Assembly: GCA_002342985.1 (NCBI GenBank)
Contig: DDRC01000110.1
Span: 4,176-31,486, forward strand
Length of the DNA stretch: 27,311 bases
Reading direction: 5' to 3'
Source: Flavobacteriales bacterium UBA2426
GTDB taxonomy: Bacteria; Bacteroidota; Bacteroidia; Flavobacteriales_F; PHOS-HE28
The stretch's first letter is position 1. Every line of letters begins with the position of its first letter. Of this stretch, positions 1 through 9,700 are shown one piece after another. The notes beneath the pieces are model-generated. The model saw nothing but the letters and a program-made list of their open reading frames with translations. It was not told where the DNA came from and did no database searches. A program made the position numbers and the translations under genes.

Positions 1-300
1 TCCTTCATCGGTCTGGCCGTTGTCCAGGTAGGGCGCGCCCACGATCACATCGCTGTATCCGTCGCCGTTCACATCACCGGCCGTGGATACGCTATACCCG
101 AACTGCGCCGATGCGGAATTGGATTCGTAGGTCCAGCTGGGGGTTGTGGATGGCCCCGAAGCGCTGCCATGGTACACCACCACGCGGCCTTCATTGGTCT
201 GGCCATTGTCGTAGAGGTGCTGCCCCACGATGATGTCGCTGTATCCGTCGCCGTTCACATCACCGGCGGAGGCCACGCTCCAGCCGAACTCGCTGTTGGA
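1..300 (-). repeat. FG-GAP coding repeats, 186-bp period
   Basis: The segment gtatccgtcgccgttcacat occurs at 55 and again at 241, exactly 186 bp apart, with similarity continuing on both sides. It encodes the GDVNGDGYSD calcium loop of successive FG-GAP blades, so it is a protein-level repeat and not a mobile element. Confidence 0.8.
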
Positions 301-1065
301 CTGTCCACCGTCCATGGTCCACACCGGTGTGGTCACCAGTGGATCCACGGTCACGGGGTAGTGTGCCAACGCATCATCCACGGTGATGCGGATGGTATCA
401 CCGCTAAGGGTCATCTGGGCGGGCAACGTATCGCCATCGGCGTCCCAAACGCACAGTTCGCTGTAGTGAAGGACCTTGACCGATCGGGCGTTGGTGAACG
501 AGATCGAGTTCTGCCCATCATCCATGGGGTGAAGGCCACCGGCCACGGACAGGAACAGTTCCACAGGTCCGGTGCCGTGCAGCCGTTCATGCAGGATGAA
601 ATTCTGGCGAATGCCTTCGGCGGTGTTCACATGCTCCACATCGAAAGGGCCGTGCCGTGCCAGCGTGCGCTGTTCCGATCGCTCCACCACGGGCGTGGTC
701 ACCGGAAGGAACCGATCATCGGAGCGACCGATGCGATGCAGCAGGATGGACACGGACCATGGCGCCTCCCCTTCATCTGTGGGCGAAAGGAGCATGCCGT
801 CGTTCCGAATGGAGGCCTTCAGCCCTTGCGGATCGGTCCACTCCACATGCTTGGGCGAGGACCCACTGACCGACCGTTCCTCCAGGGCTGGCAACGCGGG
901 CAAGTCGGGCTGGGCTGCCAGGTGTTCCGATAGGCCTTGTTGAAGCGGATCCGGTTCCTCGGTCACGCTACGCACGGCCGGAGGTGCCGTTCTGGCGCAC
1001 GCAGTCAAGGCCAACAGCAGCCCTGTGGACCAAAGCAACGAAGTCGAAGATGATCGCGGGCGCAT
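1..1065 (-). CDS. FG-GAP repeat lipoprotein, 3' end cut off by the window edge
   Basis: Translating the minus strand from the ATG at 1065 gives 355 open codons running off the window. Residues 1-23 form a lipoprotein signal: Arg near the start, a hydrophobic stretch, and lipobox LTAC with Cys at residue 23. Residues ~25-250 are a region I cannot name that precedes FG-GAP repeats. From about residue 255 there are two FG-GAP (integrin alpha-type) blades with the calcium-binding loop motif GDVNGDGYSD, spaced 62 residues apart (186 bp at DNA level, with near-identical codons in the loop); more blades probably follow outside the window. FG-GAP repeats normally build beta-propellers on extracellular proteins, so an outer-surface lipoprotein with a Ca-binding propeller is inferred. 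The gene lies 72 bp beyond the stop of the collagen-like gene and has its own copy of the shared palindromic promoter (1094-1140). The ligand is unknown. Confidence 0.85.
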   Translation of the reverse strand, partial: MRPRSSSTSLLWSTGLLLALTACARTAPPAVRSVTEEPDPLQQGLSEHLAAQPDLPALPALEERSVSGSSPKHVEWTDPQGLKASIRNDGMLLSPTDEGEAPWSVSILLHRIGRSDDRFLPVTTPVVERSEQRTLARHGPFDVEHVNTAEGIRQNFILHERLHGTGPVELFLSVAGGLHPMDDGQNSISFTNARSVKVLHYSELCVWDADGDTLPAQMTLSGDTIRITVDDALAHYPVTVDPLVTTPVWTMDGGQSNSEFGWSVASAGDVNGDGYSDIIVGQHLYDNGQTNEGRVVVYHGSASGPSTTPSWTYESNSASAQFGYSVSTAGDVNGDGYSDVIVGAPYLDNGQTDEG

Positions 1066-1093
1066 GGCCTTGCAGGTCCGGTCTGATCCGGGT

Positions 1094-1140
1094 GCAAGCT
1101 CCGTTAGCGCACAGCGCGGGGCAATAACCCGTGCGGGTTA
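1094..1140 (-). promoter_or_regulatory. Palindromic promoter module, copy A (FG-GAP lipoprotein)
   Basis: Minus strand 5'-3': inverted repeat TAACCCGCACGGGTTA (1140-1125; 7-bp arms around a 2-bp centre), then TTG, 20 nt, then GAGCTTGC (1101-1094) at the -7 position. This is the weakest -7 match of the five copies but keeps the AnCTT core. The palindrome begins with the TAA stop codon of the collagen-like gene and ends 59 bp before the ATG at 1065. Confidence 0.7.
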
Positions 1141-4122
1141 ACGTCGCTCCAGCTCTGCGATGCGCTTCTCCAGCCGTTCAATGATCGCTTGCTGCTCCTG
1201 CACCGCTTTCACCAGGGGAACTACGAATTCGGCGTAGCGGAGGCCGAGCATGGCGTCGCCGTCGCTCATCTTGTCCACCCCGCTGAAGTCGAAGCCCACG
1301 GCTTGTGCGGCAGCATCCACCTCTTGGGCGATGAAGCCGGTTTGGCGCACGGCGGCTTTCTCCGCTCGGGCGGCGATAGTCTCCGGACTTGGCAGCACGG
1401 TCTCCACCTTGCCGTTGGCATCCACTCGGCGGTCTTCACCGAGGTGTTCTGCCAGCGCCTGCACATTCACGTTGTAGGTCACAGGTCGCAGGCGCAGGAT
1501 GAAGTCGAGGCCCTTCACATCGGCGAGCACATTGCTCTTGAAACGGCCATCGCTCGGCAGGGTGGTCCAGCTCGCGTAGCCGCCGATGCTGGTGACGGCG
1601 GTGTTGCCCACGCGCGCTGAGTTGCTTGCAGTGGGCCGTGCTTGGTAGCCAAGTCCTGTGGCATTGCTCAGTCCTGCAACGGTCGGATAAGCATTGTTGC
1701 CCACATAAGAGCTGTTCGTCATGGTAAGGCCACTGCCCGCGTAAGATCCCAGGGCGGTATTCCCGCTCTGTGTTGCCACGCTGCTCAATGCGTTGATCCC
1801 AATACCCGTATTGGAGCCGCCGCTGGTGTTCAGGCGCAAGGCATTGCGGCCCACCGCCACGTTGGCATCGCCGCTTACGTTGTTGCGTAGGGCTTCAAAG
1901 CCCACGGCCACGTTGCGCGTACCCGTTGTGTTCGCATACAGCGCCTTGCTTCCGACCGCGGTCTGCTCCACTGCTTCTGCAGGGCCGTCGATCGGGTCGT
2001 AGGTGGCGCCGATGCCGTTATTGAGCAGTGCACTATCGCCAACAGCAACGCAATTCCAGCGTGCTACGGCGTTGCGCATGGCACCTGCTCCAACCGCCAC
2101 GTTGGAGAATCCATCCACGTTGCTGCGTAGCGCGTTGCTGCCGAGTGCCGTGTTGTTTGCACCGGTGATGTTGCCCTCTTGGGCGAATGCACCCATGGCC
2201 GTATTCCCTGATGATGTGGTATTGGCCATCAGCGTGTTCTTGCCTACGGCGGTGTTGTTGCTTCCGCTGTTCGCCATCAGCGCGCGGTGACCGAAGGATG
2301 TTGAAGTGCCGCTGGGCGTCACGAAGCCGCCGCGTTCATTGTTCACGCGGAACTCGAGCTGTGCATTGTCCGTGTTACCAATGAAGTTGGTGCCCAACAC
2401 CATGCCCGTGTTGCCCGTGATGCCCCATGCGTTCGAGCTGCCAGCAGGTCCAGCAGGGCCTTGCGGACCAACAGGCCCGATGAGCGCAACACCGGCAGGC
2501 CAAGCGCCCGCTGCCTTCGGGCCGAAGAGTGTGCTGGTGGTGGTGTTGAGGTAGAAGTCCCCATTGGAACCAACAGCGCTGGCCGGGTTCGTCGTACCAT
2601 TCAGCACAGTCTTTCCATCCGTTCCGTTGGAACCATTAGTACCCGGAGTTCCTTGTGGGCCTGTTGCACCAGTAGGGCCTGCAACACCTTGTGGGCCTTG
2701 TGCTCCGGTCGCGCCTGTGGCACCCGGAGGGCCTTGTGCTCCCGTGGCACCAGCAGCACCCTGTGGACCTTGAGGGCCGGTAGCACCCGGAGTTCCAATA
2801 GGACCTTGCGGCCCTTGTGGACCCACAAGAGAAGTTCCGACGCCCCAGTTGCCAGCCGTCTTCGGGCCGTAGATCATAGTGCTCGCGGTGTTGATGTAGA
2901 AGTCGCCGTTGGCACCGATGGCACTGGCTGGTGCGGTTGTTCCGTTGAGCACGGTGCGGCCGTCAGCGCCGGCGGCCCCGGTCGCACCCGTAGCACCTTG
3001 TGGACCGGTAGCCCCGATGGGCCCTGTCGGTCCTGTTGCTCCGGCCGGGCCTGTATTTCCCGTAACCCCCTGTGGACCTTGAGGACCAGTAGCACCCGCA
3101 GTACCAGTAGGACCTTGCGGCCCCTGTGGACCCACAAGCGATGTTCCGACGCCCCAGCCACCAGCGGTCTTCGGGCCGTAGATCATAGTGCTCGTGGTAT
3201 TGATGTAGAAGTCGCCGATGGCACCGAGGGCACTGGCCGGTACCGTCGTTCCATTGAGCACGGTGCGGCCGTCAGCACCCGCGGCCCCGGTCGCACCTGT
3301 GGCGCCGGTCGCCCCTTGCTGGCCCGCTGGCCCTGTGGCGCCCGTGGCACCGGTAGCACCGGCTGGCCCCGTGGCTCCTTGTGGTCCCGCAGGTCCTTGC
3401 GGCCCGGTCGGCCCTTGAATGGAGCCGACATTCTCCCATGTATTGGTGTTGTTGCTCCACACATACAGGCTGCCGTTCACCAGGTAGGCATCACCGGGGT
3501 CGCCCGTACCAGGTAGTTGGTTCACGTTGGTGAGCGAGCCGAGGATGGTTACCCCGGTCCCATCCGCACCTGCGGGTCCTTGCGGCCCTGCAGGTCCTTG
3601 GGCACCTTGAGGCCCCTGTGGTCCTTGCGCACCTGTGGCGCCTGTGGGTCCAGTAGCGCCGGCGGGCCCGGTAGCGCCTGTTGCTCCGGCGACCCCCTGC
3701 GGACCTGGAGGGCCTGCAGGACCTATCGGCCCGGGTGTGTTGCTGGTCTCTGCGAACAAGGCGTAGGGCACGCTCATCAGTTGTGTGGTGCCCATCGGTG
3801 TGCCGTTCACGCTAGTGCGGACGAACCAGGGTCCATTGCTCCAATCGATACTGGCGAACGAGCCACTGACCACCGTGCCACCACCGATCGCCACGTTGGC
3901 CAGGCCGAAGGTGTTGGTGGTCACCGCATGGTTCTCGTTGTACACCACGGTGCCGCTACTGCTGCCCTGCAGCACGGCGATGCCCAGCGTCGCGGCGGTG
4001 TTCGCTTGAATGGTACCACTTGCATCGCGCAGGATCGCTTGGTAGTTGATGCGTTGCGGTGCTTGGGCCCACATGGCCGTAGCGAGTGCGAAGGCGAAGA
4101 GGAGGGAAATAGACTTCTTCAT
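1138..4122 (-). CDS. Secreted collagen-like protein with YadA-like head repeats and S74 intramolecular chaperone
   Basis: 994 residues. A Sec signal peptide (1-20, ending WAQ) is followed by an N-terminal beta-rich domain (~21-125, [10 protein letters not shown]...) typical of Bacteroidota collagen-like proteins. Residues ~130-560 hold several Gly-X-Y collagen-like blocks interrupted by a GTGVTILGS insert (~187) and three copies of a roughly 50-residue module beginning DG[RK]TVLNGTT (~279, ~384, ~497). Residues ~590-840 are about 14-residue repeats such as [12 protein letters not shown], resembling trimeric autotransporter (YadA) head repeats. The C-terminus is a Peptidase_S74-type chaperone: the SDGRFK motif puts the nucleophile at Ser857 and its Lys at 862, followed by GFIAQEV and a final coiled coil. 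S74 domains trimerise fibres and then cleave themselves off, so a homotrimeric surface fibre is inferred. It follows the T9SS-tagged gene after a 3-bp gap, so the two are co-transcribed. Confidence 0.88.
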   Translation of the reverse strand: MKKSISLLFAFALATAMWAQAPQRINYQAILRDASGTIQANTAATLGIAVLQGSSSGTVVYNENHAVTTNTFGLANVAIGGGTVVSGSFASIDWSNGPWFVRTSVNGTPMGTTQLMSVPYALFAETSNTPGPIGPAGPPGPQGVAGATGATGPAGATGPTGATGAQGPQGPQGAQGPAGPQGPAGADGTGVTILGSLTNVNQLPGTGDPGDAYLVNGSLYVWSNNTNTWENVGSIQGPTGPQGPAGPQGATGPAGATGATGATGPAGQQGATGATGATGAAGADGRTVLNGTTVPASALGAIGDFYINTTSTMIYGPKTAGGWGVGTSLVGPQGPQGPTGTAGATGPQGPQGVTGNTGPAGATGPTGPIGATGPQGATGATGAAGADGRTVLNGTTAPASAIGANGDFYINTASTMIYGPKTAGNWGVGTSLVGPQGPQGPIGTPGATGPQGPQGAAGATGAQGPPGATGATGAQGPQGVAGPTGATGPQGTPGTNGSNGTDGKTVLNGTTNPASAVGSNGDFYLNTTTSTLFGPKAAGAWPAGVALIGPVGPQGPAGPAGSSNAWGITGNTGMVLGTNFIGNTDNAQLEFRVNNERGGFVTPSGTSTSFGHRALMANSGSNNTAVGKNTLMANTTSSGNTAMGAFAQEGNITGANNTALGSNALRSNVDGFSNVAVGAGAMRNAVARWNCVAVGDSALLNNGIGATYDPIDGPAEAVEQTAVGSKALYANTTGTRNVAVGFEALRNNVSGDANVAVGRNALRLNTSGGSNTGIGINALSSVATQSGNTALGSYAGSGLTMTNSSYVGNNAYPTVAGLSNATGLGYQARPTASNSARVGNTAVTSIGGYASWTTLPSDGRFKSNVLADVKGLDFILRLRPVTYNVNVQALAEHLGEDRRVDANGKVETVLPSPETIAARAEKAAVRQTGFIAQEVDAAAQAVGFDFSGVDKMSDGDAMLGLRYAEFVVPLVKAVQEQQAIIERLEKRIAELERR
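2465..3309 (-). repeat. Three direct repeats inside the collagen-like gene
   Basis: Blocks 2801-3000 and 3110-3309 are near-identical over about 200 bp with a 309-bp offset (103 codons). A third, more diverged copy lies at about 2465-2635. Each encodes the DG[RK]TVLNGTT...GDFYINT...YGPK module plus the start of the next Gly-X-Y block, so the gene appears to have grown by in-frame tandem duplication. Confidence 0.8.
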
Positions 4123-4125
4123 GGC

Positions 4126-4599
4126 TTAGTGGGTGATGGAGATCTTGAAGGACTTCAGGGTGGTATCGTCGTTGCCTAGCACACGCAGGATGTAACCTCC
4201 ACTAGCGTAGGCTTCCATATCGAGATCGGTGATCGCGGATGTGATGCGTCCTTCGTTCACCAAGCGTCCTGCAGCGTCGTGCAGGAAGTACTGCTGTGCG
4301 TCCGCAGCGTCTTCACATGCGATGTGCAGGGTGTGCGATACCGGGTTCGGGTACACGTTGATGACGCTGGTGTTCGCCGGGGTATCATGGACAGGGGTGG
4401 AGATGTCGGCCCAGGGTTGATGAAAGCCTTGGGTGAGAACCACATTGCTGGCACCTGCCGTGGCGATCACCGGTTCCCCGATGGTGTAGGAGATACGGGT
4501 CGTGGCATTGGCATGATGACCACCACCGCCGGAGACCACGGTCTGTGCAGTTCCGGCGATCGGAGCTGCGAGCGGAAGGAGAACGAGTAGGGATCGCAT
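4126..4599 (-). CDS. Small secreted protein with type A T9SS C-terminal sorting domain
   Basis: 157 residues. The signal peptide ends near residue 19 (GTAQ). Residues ~20-70 carry the SYTIGEPV...LTQGFHQP segment that often precedes sorting domains in Bacteroidota. Residues ~80-157 form a T9SS type A C-terminal domain (INVYPNPVSHTLHI, HDAAGRLV, YASGGYILRV, LKSFKISI). Such domains direct transport by the type IX system and attachment to the cell surface. The protein is unusual in having essentially no cargo domain. It is the first gene of an operon with the collagen-like fibre gene, whose ATG follows its TAA by 3 bp, which suggests a partner or anchor role for the fibre (inference). The ATG at 4599 directly abuts an inverted repeat (4600-4629). 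Confidence 0.85.
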   Translation of the reverse strand: MRSLLVLLPLAAPIAGTAQTVVSGGGGHHANATTRISYTIGEPVIATAGASNVVLTQGFHQPWADISTPVHDTPANTSVINVYPNPVSHTLHIACEDAADAQQYFLHDAAGRLVNEGRITSAITDLDMEAYASGGYILRVLGNDDTTLKSFKISITH

Positions 4600-4629
4600 G
4601 GTACTTCGCTTTGGATGATGCGAAGTACC
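4600..4629 (-). promoter_or_regulatory. Perfect 10-bp inverted repeat abutting the start codon
   Basis: GGTACTTCGC (4629-4620, minus strand) and GCGAAGTACC (4609-4600) are perfect complements around a 10-nt loop, and the second arm ends immediately before the ATG at 4599. The first arm overlaps the predicted -7 box of promoter copy B. It could be a second operator blocking the promoter, or, if transcription starts further upstream than predicted, an RNA hairpin hiding the ribosome-binding region. Confidence 0.6.
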
Positions 4630-4667
4630 CGGGTTGCCGAGAGCGCATCAATACCACATGCGTAGTA
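4621..4667 (-). promoter_or_regulatory. Palindromic promoter module, copy B (T9SS/collagen operon)
   Basis: Minus strand: TACTACGCATGTGGTA (4667-4652; 6-bp arms with one mismatch), TTG, 20 nt, then GTACTTCG (4628-4621). It starts 4 bp after the TAG stop of the FN3 gene and its palindrome ends 52 bp before the ATG at 4599. It belongs to the TACTAC sub-type together with copy C. Confidence 0.7.
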
Positions 4668-4671
4668 CATG

Positions 4672-6708
4672 CTATTTCACCTCTACGGGGCCGGGCATTT
4701 CAACGATGCGAGATGAGCCGCCATCAGCATACACGGCTTTGACGGCATAGCGGTAGCTACCGTTACCGGGCACGCGCACATCGGCGAAGGTGGTGGCATC
4801 CGATCCGGCCGAACCCACCGTGTTGGCCATCGCGCCGTTCTTGGAGCGGTAGATCACATAGTGCTTCACCGGTCTGGTCGGTGGCGCCCAGCTCACTTGT
4901 ATGACATCATCGACCACCACTGCTTTGACCGCTTCAGCCGCAGGATGCTCCTGGCGCTGCGGAATGCGCACTTCCAAGGGCACCGAACGTGGCGATCGGT
5001 TGCCGGCGCTATCCACGGCCTGCATCAGATAGGTGTATGCTGCGGCAGCCGTCACCGTTCGGTCGGTCCAGGTGCGCCGCTGTTCACTGGCATTCCAAGC
5101 GACCACCTCGCGCCATGTGGTGTCCACTGGGGAGCGGCGCAGCAGAATGTGCCTTGCAACGTCATCGCTACTACTGGGGATGAAATGGATCACCACTGCA
5201 CTGTCGTTCACCGCATAGCGCTCGATAACGGGGGCGACCGGTGCCACCTGGTCCGGCTTCACCAGATGGAGAACCGCGCTGAGTGGGCTATGGTTGAAGT
5301 TCCTGTCCACTGCCACCACCTTGTAGTAGATGTGTTTGGTGAGCGTGCGCAGTGGAATGGTATCGTGGAACACGGTGTCCTGCTGAGGTTCGGGTGAAAG
5401 GTTGTTGAAGTTGTGATCGGCGGCGTTGGCGAAGAAGACACGGTAGCCCAAAAGGTCCTGCTCTTTCCCCCATGGCCAATGGACCGTCACCACGCCAGCG
5501 GTGTCTATGCTTCCCTTCAGGCCGATGGGTGGTGCGGGCGCGACGGAGTCCGCAAGCACACCATATCCACTCATGGAAACGGAGGCATTGCCTGCGGTAT
5601 CCACGGCCCACACCCTGAAGTGGTTCTGGCCGATCAGGAAGGAGGAGGTGTCCGTGAATTGCCGGGTGGAAGGTGGTAGCAGGTCCCGGTGCAAGGGCTG
5701 GTAGGCAGCATTGGTATGGTAGGTCTTCTCCACGCGGAAGCCTTTCAGGTCCGCTGTTGTTCCGGGCAGATCCCAATACACCACCAGTTTGCCCTTCTCA
5801 TCGTTCACGCGCTGCATCACTGGGTTCGGTGGCGCGGTGCGATCGCGGCCCATCGCGGTCACCACCGGTGCTTCACTGCTGATCATCCCGAAAGGCGTGA
5901 TGCCCAGCACCCTGTACTGGTAGGCAACATAGTCGCGAATGATGGTGGTGTCCGTATACGCATGGTGGGTGGCCGCACCGCGTTCATTGTCCATGGGCAC
6001 GAAGGGCACATTGTTCAAGCGCTGCCAGGCGCCGGTCCCTTGTCGGCGTTCGATCCAGAAGGCGCTGAACGAACTCTTCACCTGCTCGCGCTCCCAGCGC
6101 AGGGTGATTGTGTGTTCCTTCTCCTGCGCGCTGAGCGCGGGCCCATGCGGTATGGTATGCGCACCGTCTTTCCGGTCGATGGCGATCATGGCCGTGTCCG
6201 CTTGTTGGGGGTCCAGTGTGATCACCCGGTACAGGTAGTAGCCGGTCGCGCTCATGTTCTTGTCCACCCAACGATAGCCAAGTGCATTGGCGATCTCGGG
6301 ATCGATATCGGCATACAACGCACACAGCGACCAGCGCATGGTGGCCTGGTCGGCGGCGTCCATCTGCGCGCGCACATCACCGGTGTTGGGTCGTATATCA
6401 GCGCCATAAAGGGCTTGTGCGATGATGGGTGCATGGCTGTTGGCAGCGAGGCGTTGTTTCAATGCCTCCAAGGACATTGGTTTGAGCGTGTCGGCATTCA
6501 GTCGTTGGACCTTCCGCTCTGGAGTGGCCACGTCCACACGTTCGATACGGCAGCCGTAGCGGTTGAAGCGCTCCCAAGCCTGTACGCTGCTAGGTGCCCA
6601 GCGCACGATGACGGAATCGGCGGTGTTGAAGGCCGTGGTCTGTAAGCTTTGACCGGCGACCGTTCGGCAAAGTGCGAAGCAGAGGAGGGCAAGGATGGAA
6701 GGGCGCAT
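4672..6708 (-). CDS. Secreted fibronectin type III domain protein
   Basis: 678 residues from the ATG at 6708, which lies 2 bp after the TGA of the upstream giant gene; a TTG two codons earlier is less likely. The signal peptide (MRPSILALLCFALCRTVAGQ) ends at about residue 20. The rest is a chain of FN3-like domains from about residue 190 to the end. Recurrent signatures are ITLRWEREQ, YQYRVLGI, LVVYWDLPG, DTAGNASVS, VVTVHWPWG, YYKVVAVDRN, DSAGNRSPRS and VIQVSWAPP, each marking the Trp and Tyr positions of the fold. An N-terminal ~170-residue region (SVIVRWAPSSVQAWERFNRYG onward) looks like a further degenerate copy. No T9SS C-terminal domain or membrane anchor is visible. It is the last gene of the barrel/giant/FN3 operon, so a periplasmic or surface partner of those two is inferred. 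Substrate unknown. Confidence 0.82.
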   Translation of the reverse strand: MRPSILALLCFALCRTVAGQSLQTTAFNTADSVIVRWAPSSVQAWERFNRYGCRIERVDVATPERKVQRLNADTLKPMSLEALKQRLAANSHAPIIAQALYGADIRPNTGDVRAQMDAADQATMRWSLCALYADIDPEIANALGYRWVDKNMSATGYYLYRVITLDPQQADTAMIAIDRKDGAHTIPHGPALSAQEKEHTITLRWEREQVKSSFSAFWIERRQGTGAWQRLNNVPFVPMDNERGAATHHAYTDTTIIRDYVAYQYRVLGITPFGMISSEAPVVTAMGRDRTAPPNPVMQRVNDEKGKLVVYWDLPGTTADLKGFRVEKTYHTNAAYQPLHRDLLPPSTRQFTDTSSFLIGQNHFRVWAVDTAGNASVSMSGYGVLADSVAPAPPIGLKGSIDTAGVVTVHWPWGKEQDLLGYRVFFANAADHNFNNLSPEPQQDTVFHDTIPLRTLTKHIYYKVVAVDRNFNHSPLSAVLHLVKPDQVAPVAPVIERYAVNDSAVVIHFIPSSSDDVARHILLRRSPVDTTWREVVAWNASEQRRTWTDRTVTAAAAYTYLMQAVDSAGNRSPRSVPLEVRIPQRQEHPAAEAVKAVVVDDVIQVSWAPPTRPVKHYVIYRSKNGAMANTVGSAGSDATTFADVRVPGNGSYRYAVKAVYADGGSSRIVEMPGPVEVK

Positions 6709-6710
6709 GA

Positions 6711-9700
6711 TCAAGGTGCTGTTTGCATGACGCCACTGCCCGGCGGTGAGAGCGGTGACTGGCTCACGGGTGCCACTGGACCCAGCGTGTGGTTGAACAC
6801 CGCTTCGCCGTGGCTAACCGCCGCCTGCTGGTTCCAGTCGGTGAAGGGCATGCATGTGGGTGGAGGGTGGAAGCTGAAGCGCACGCGGTAGTTGCCGCGA
6901 TAGGCGCGCTTGAACCCGGAGTTCTGGAAGCGGATGACCATGCTGCGGAGAGGCTCCTGCATCGTTCCGTAATCCTCAGCGGGCGGCGGTGGTGCTTGCA
7001 GAGGGCCACAGTTCGCGATGACGTCGGCTGTGATCGTGAGCAACCGTTGATGGTCGTTGCGTACCACAATGGCCGTGGTGTGGTCCAGCCGCACGGATGC
7101 TGTAGAAGCCCCGGTGCTTACTGCGAGGTTGTTCGTGTTCTGGGCCACAAGGCCATTGGCGGGTAACGGCACGGTCTCGTCAGGTGTGAGCGGCTGTCGG
7201 GTCGGGTTTCCAACGCGCCATTTCACTGTCTGGAACGGCGGGATCCCCGGAGCGGAAGGTGTATCGCTGTAGCGCGGTACACCGAATGCGTTATAGGTGA
7301 CACTGCGCATCAGATCGATGGAGCTGCAATTGCGTGCTTCGATCTCCGCGTAATAGTCATACAACACGGGGTCGCTCCATTGCATGGACCATACATCGGT
7401 CAACGCATCGCTGAGAGAGATCAGCGGGGGTAGAATGAAGCTGGTGTTCTGGGGTGAGGTATAGCCGTTGACATCGAACACATCGAAGGACTCACCTTGG
7501 AGATCCGGGCGCAGTGTCTCCCTAGGTGGTGTTGCGCCATCGCTTTCGAGGAAGGTGGTGCTGTTGGTGAGCGCGGCCGCCTTGGCAGCGATGGTGTTGT
7601 GCGCCGATGTGCGGAAGTAATAGGTGAAGAGCAGCTTCTCGTTCGCCCTCACGGAGTACCCGGTCAACCTTCGCTGCCGAAGGTGGAAGGTGTGGCCTTG
7701 TTGACTGGTGGTGCTCGTGCTGCTGGATGCGGTGGACATCATGCCCAGGTCGGCCAACGGGACGTACGCTTGTGGCCCGGTGCCAGACTGCACCAGACTA
7801 TCCCGGTAGATCACCTGCGCCACATAGGTCTTGCTGTTCAGCAATTGCGGCAATGCGAAGGAGAGCGTGGTCGGTGTGTTCTCGTTCAGGTAAGGCGCAA
7901 TGGGGCAGGTGATCGTTGGCCCGCCGGCGAGCGGTGTCAACATCATCTTGTAGATCCGGACCCGGCCCGCTACCGCCTGTCCGAAGATCGCATCCTGCCC
8001 GGACAGATCGGCCTTGCAATGGATGATCGCGGAGCGGCATTCGTCCTGAAGCACATAGCGTTGGCCGATGAAGGGATAAGTGTACAGCAGGTCCTGTTCG
8101 CGGATCTCCTTCAAACCTTCGCCGGTCTTGAACGTGACGGTGGTGTCCCAAATGGCCTGCTCACCTTGGGTGATTGCCGTTGCCCAAACACCTTCGCTGT
8201 TGCGCTCTTCTGCACGCAGCCGCACGTTGAACGTGTATCTGGTCAGTGGGTCGAGGTAACGAGAGGGGATGGCCAGGACTTGATCCTTCGAAGGAGCTAT
8301 CGCCTGGGTGGTCTGCTGTTCGCTACCCGACTTCTTCAAGCTCACACCATCGAGCACCAATCGGAACGTACGCCAGTATGAGCTTCCATTGGAGCGATAT
8401 TCCTTCATGTTGAACGGTGTGTCGAGCTTCATGTTCAACGCTACTTCACAATTCGCGCCCACATCCACGGGCGTGCTGCCCGGTGTGATGCCGTCGTTGT
8501 GTCGTGGAGTGATGTCGCCTATGGGATCAAGACCTGCTAAAGCGCCCGCACCGAAATTGTCGCAGGGATGGCCCGCGGAGAACGGGAAGTTGAACGATCC
8601 GTCGATCATTCCGCCCAGGATGCTGTAGCGTCCGCCCACTTCGCCCCGTACCCAGTTGGGGTCCGCGAAGCCTCCTTGCAGCAGGGTTGCGGCAGCGATG
8701 TTCATGATCTCAAAATCGCCCTCGGCGAACCACACGTCCACATGAAGGCTCACACTTCCGCCGAGGTAGGCGAATACTTGACCGGTGGCGTAGAATCCCG
8801 CAATGCCTGGATCGGCGATGCCCTCACAGGTCATGTTGGCGGCTGAAACGAAGGCCATGTCGAAGCCCAGGCCTGCTTGCAAATGCATGCGGAGGAGGTA
8901 GAAGTCGAACTGCTGGTCCAGGGCACCACGCGCGCCGAATGCGATGCCATTCGCTTCATCCACGCCAGCAGGCCAGTTGAAGTCGGTGCTGCCGAGCAAC
9001 GCGAGCACGGCGGCTGAGTCCGGTGGCAGCGGATCGGGGAGCCCTTTGCCTACCATGAAATAGCTGGTGGTGGAGAACAGACCGAGGAAGTCCAGCCCCA
9101 CCGGCGTCTGCGGTGTGCCCACGAAGAGGTGCCAGGTATCGGGCGTGATCAACAATTCTGCCGCACCTGCGAGGTCGTCCGGCCCGGTCCCCGTGACAAG
9201 GCCGCTGCCGATGGTGACCTTCATGGCGAAGTTGGCCTGGAAGACATCATTGGGGAAGTCGAAGGTGATCTCCGCGCTGCCACGAATGGGCACGTAGGTG
9301 CGATCGTTCCGTTCGCTCATCATGTACACGTTGCCGTTGAGGAAGGCCGTGTTCACGCCACCGCTTTCGCTGAATGACATGCCAGCTGTGAGATCGCCAT
9401 TGTACGCGAGACCACTGGCGCCATCGCCGAAGATGACGGTGGCCTGGAATCCGAAGCTGATGGCGGCGTCGGGCACGAACCGGATGCTGGTGAGCGTGAG
9501 GCCAGGAGTGTAGTCGTCATCATCCTGAGCGGCGATCGTCGCTTGTGTAACCTGTTGTGCGCTCGGCAGGTCAGTGGTCCGGCGCATATGGTACCACGCA
9601 CCACCACCGAAGCCGTAAACGTTGAAAGGTTGCCCGGGCGAGAAGCCACCCTCCTTGGCGAACATGGCATCGGCGTACCAGTAACGCATGCTGTTCACCG

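Noticed and set aside
2461..3516. 351-codon plus-strand open frame opposite the collagen-like gene
   Set aside because: It is antisense to Gly-X-Y coding DNA, where GGN codons leave long stop-free frames on the other strand; the translation is low-complexity Arg/Ser/Thr/Trp-rich and has no domain.
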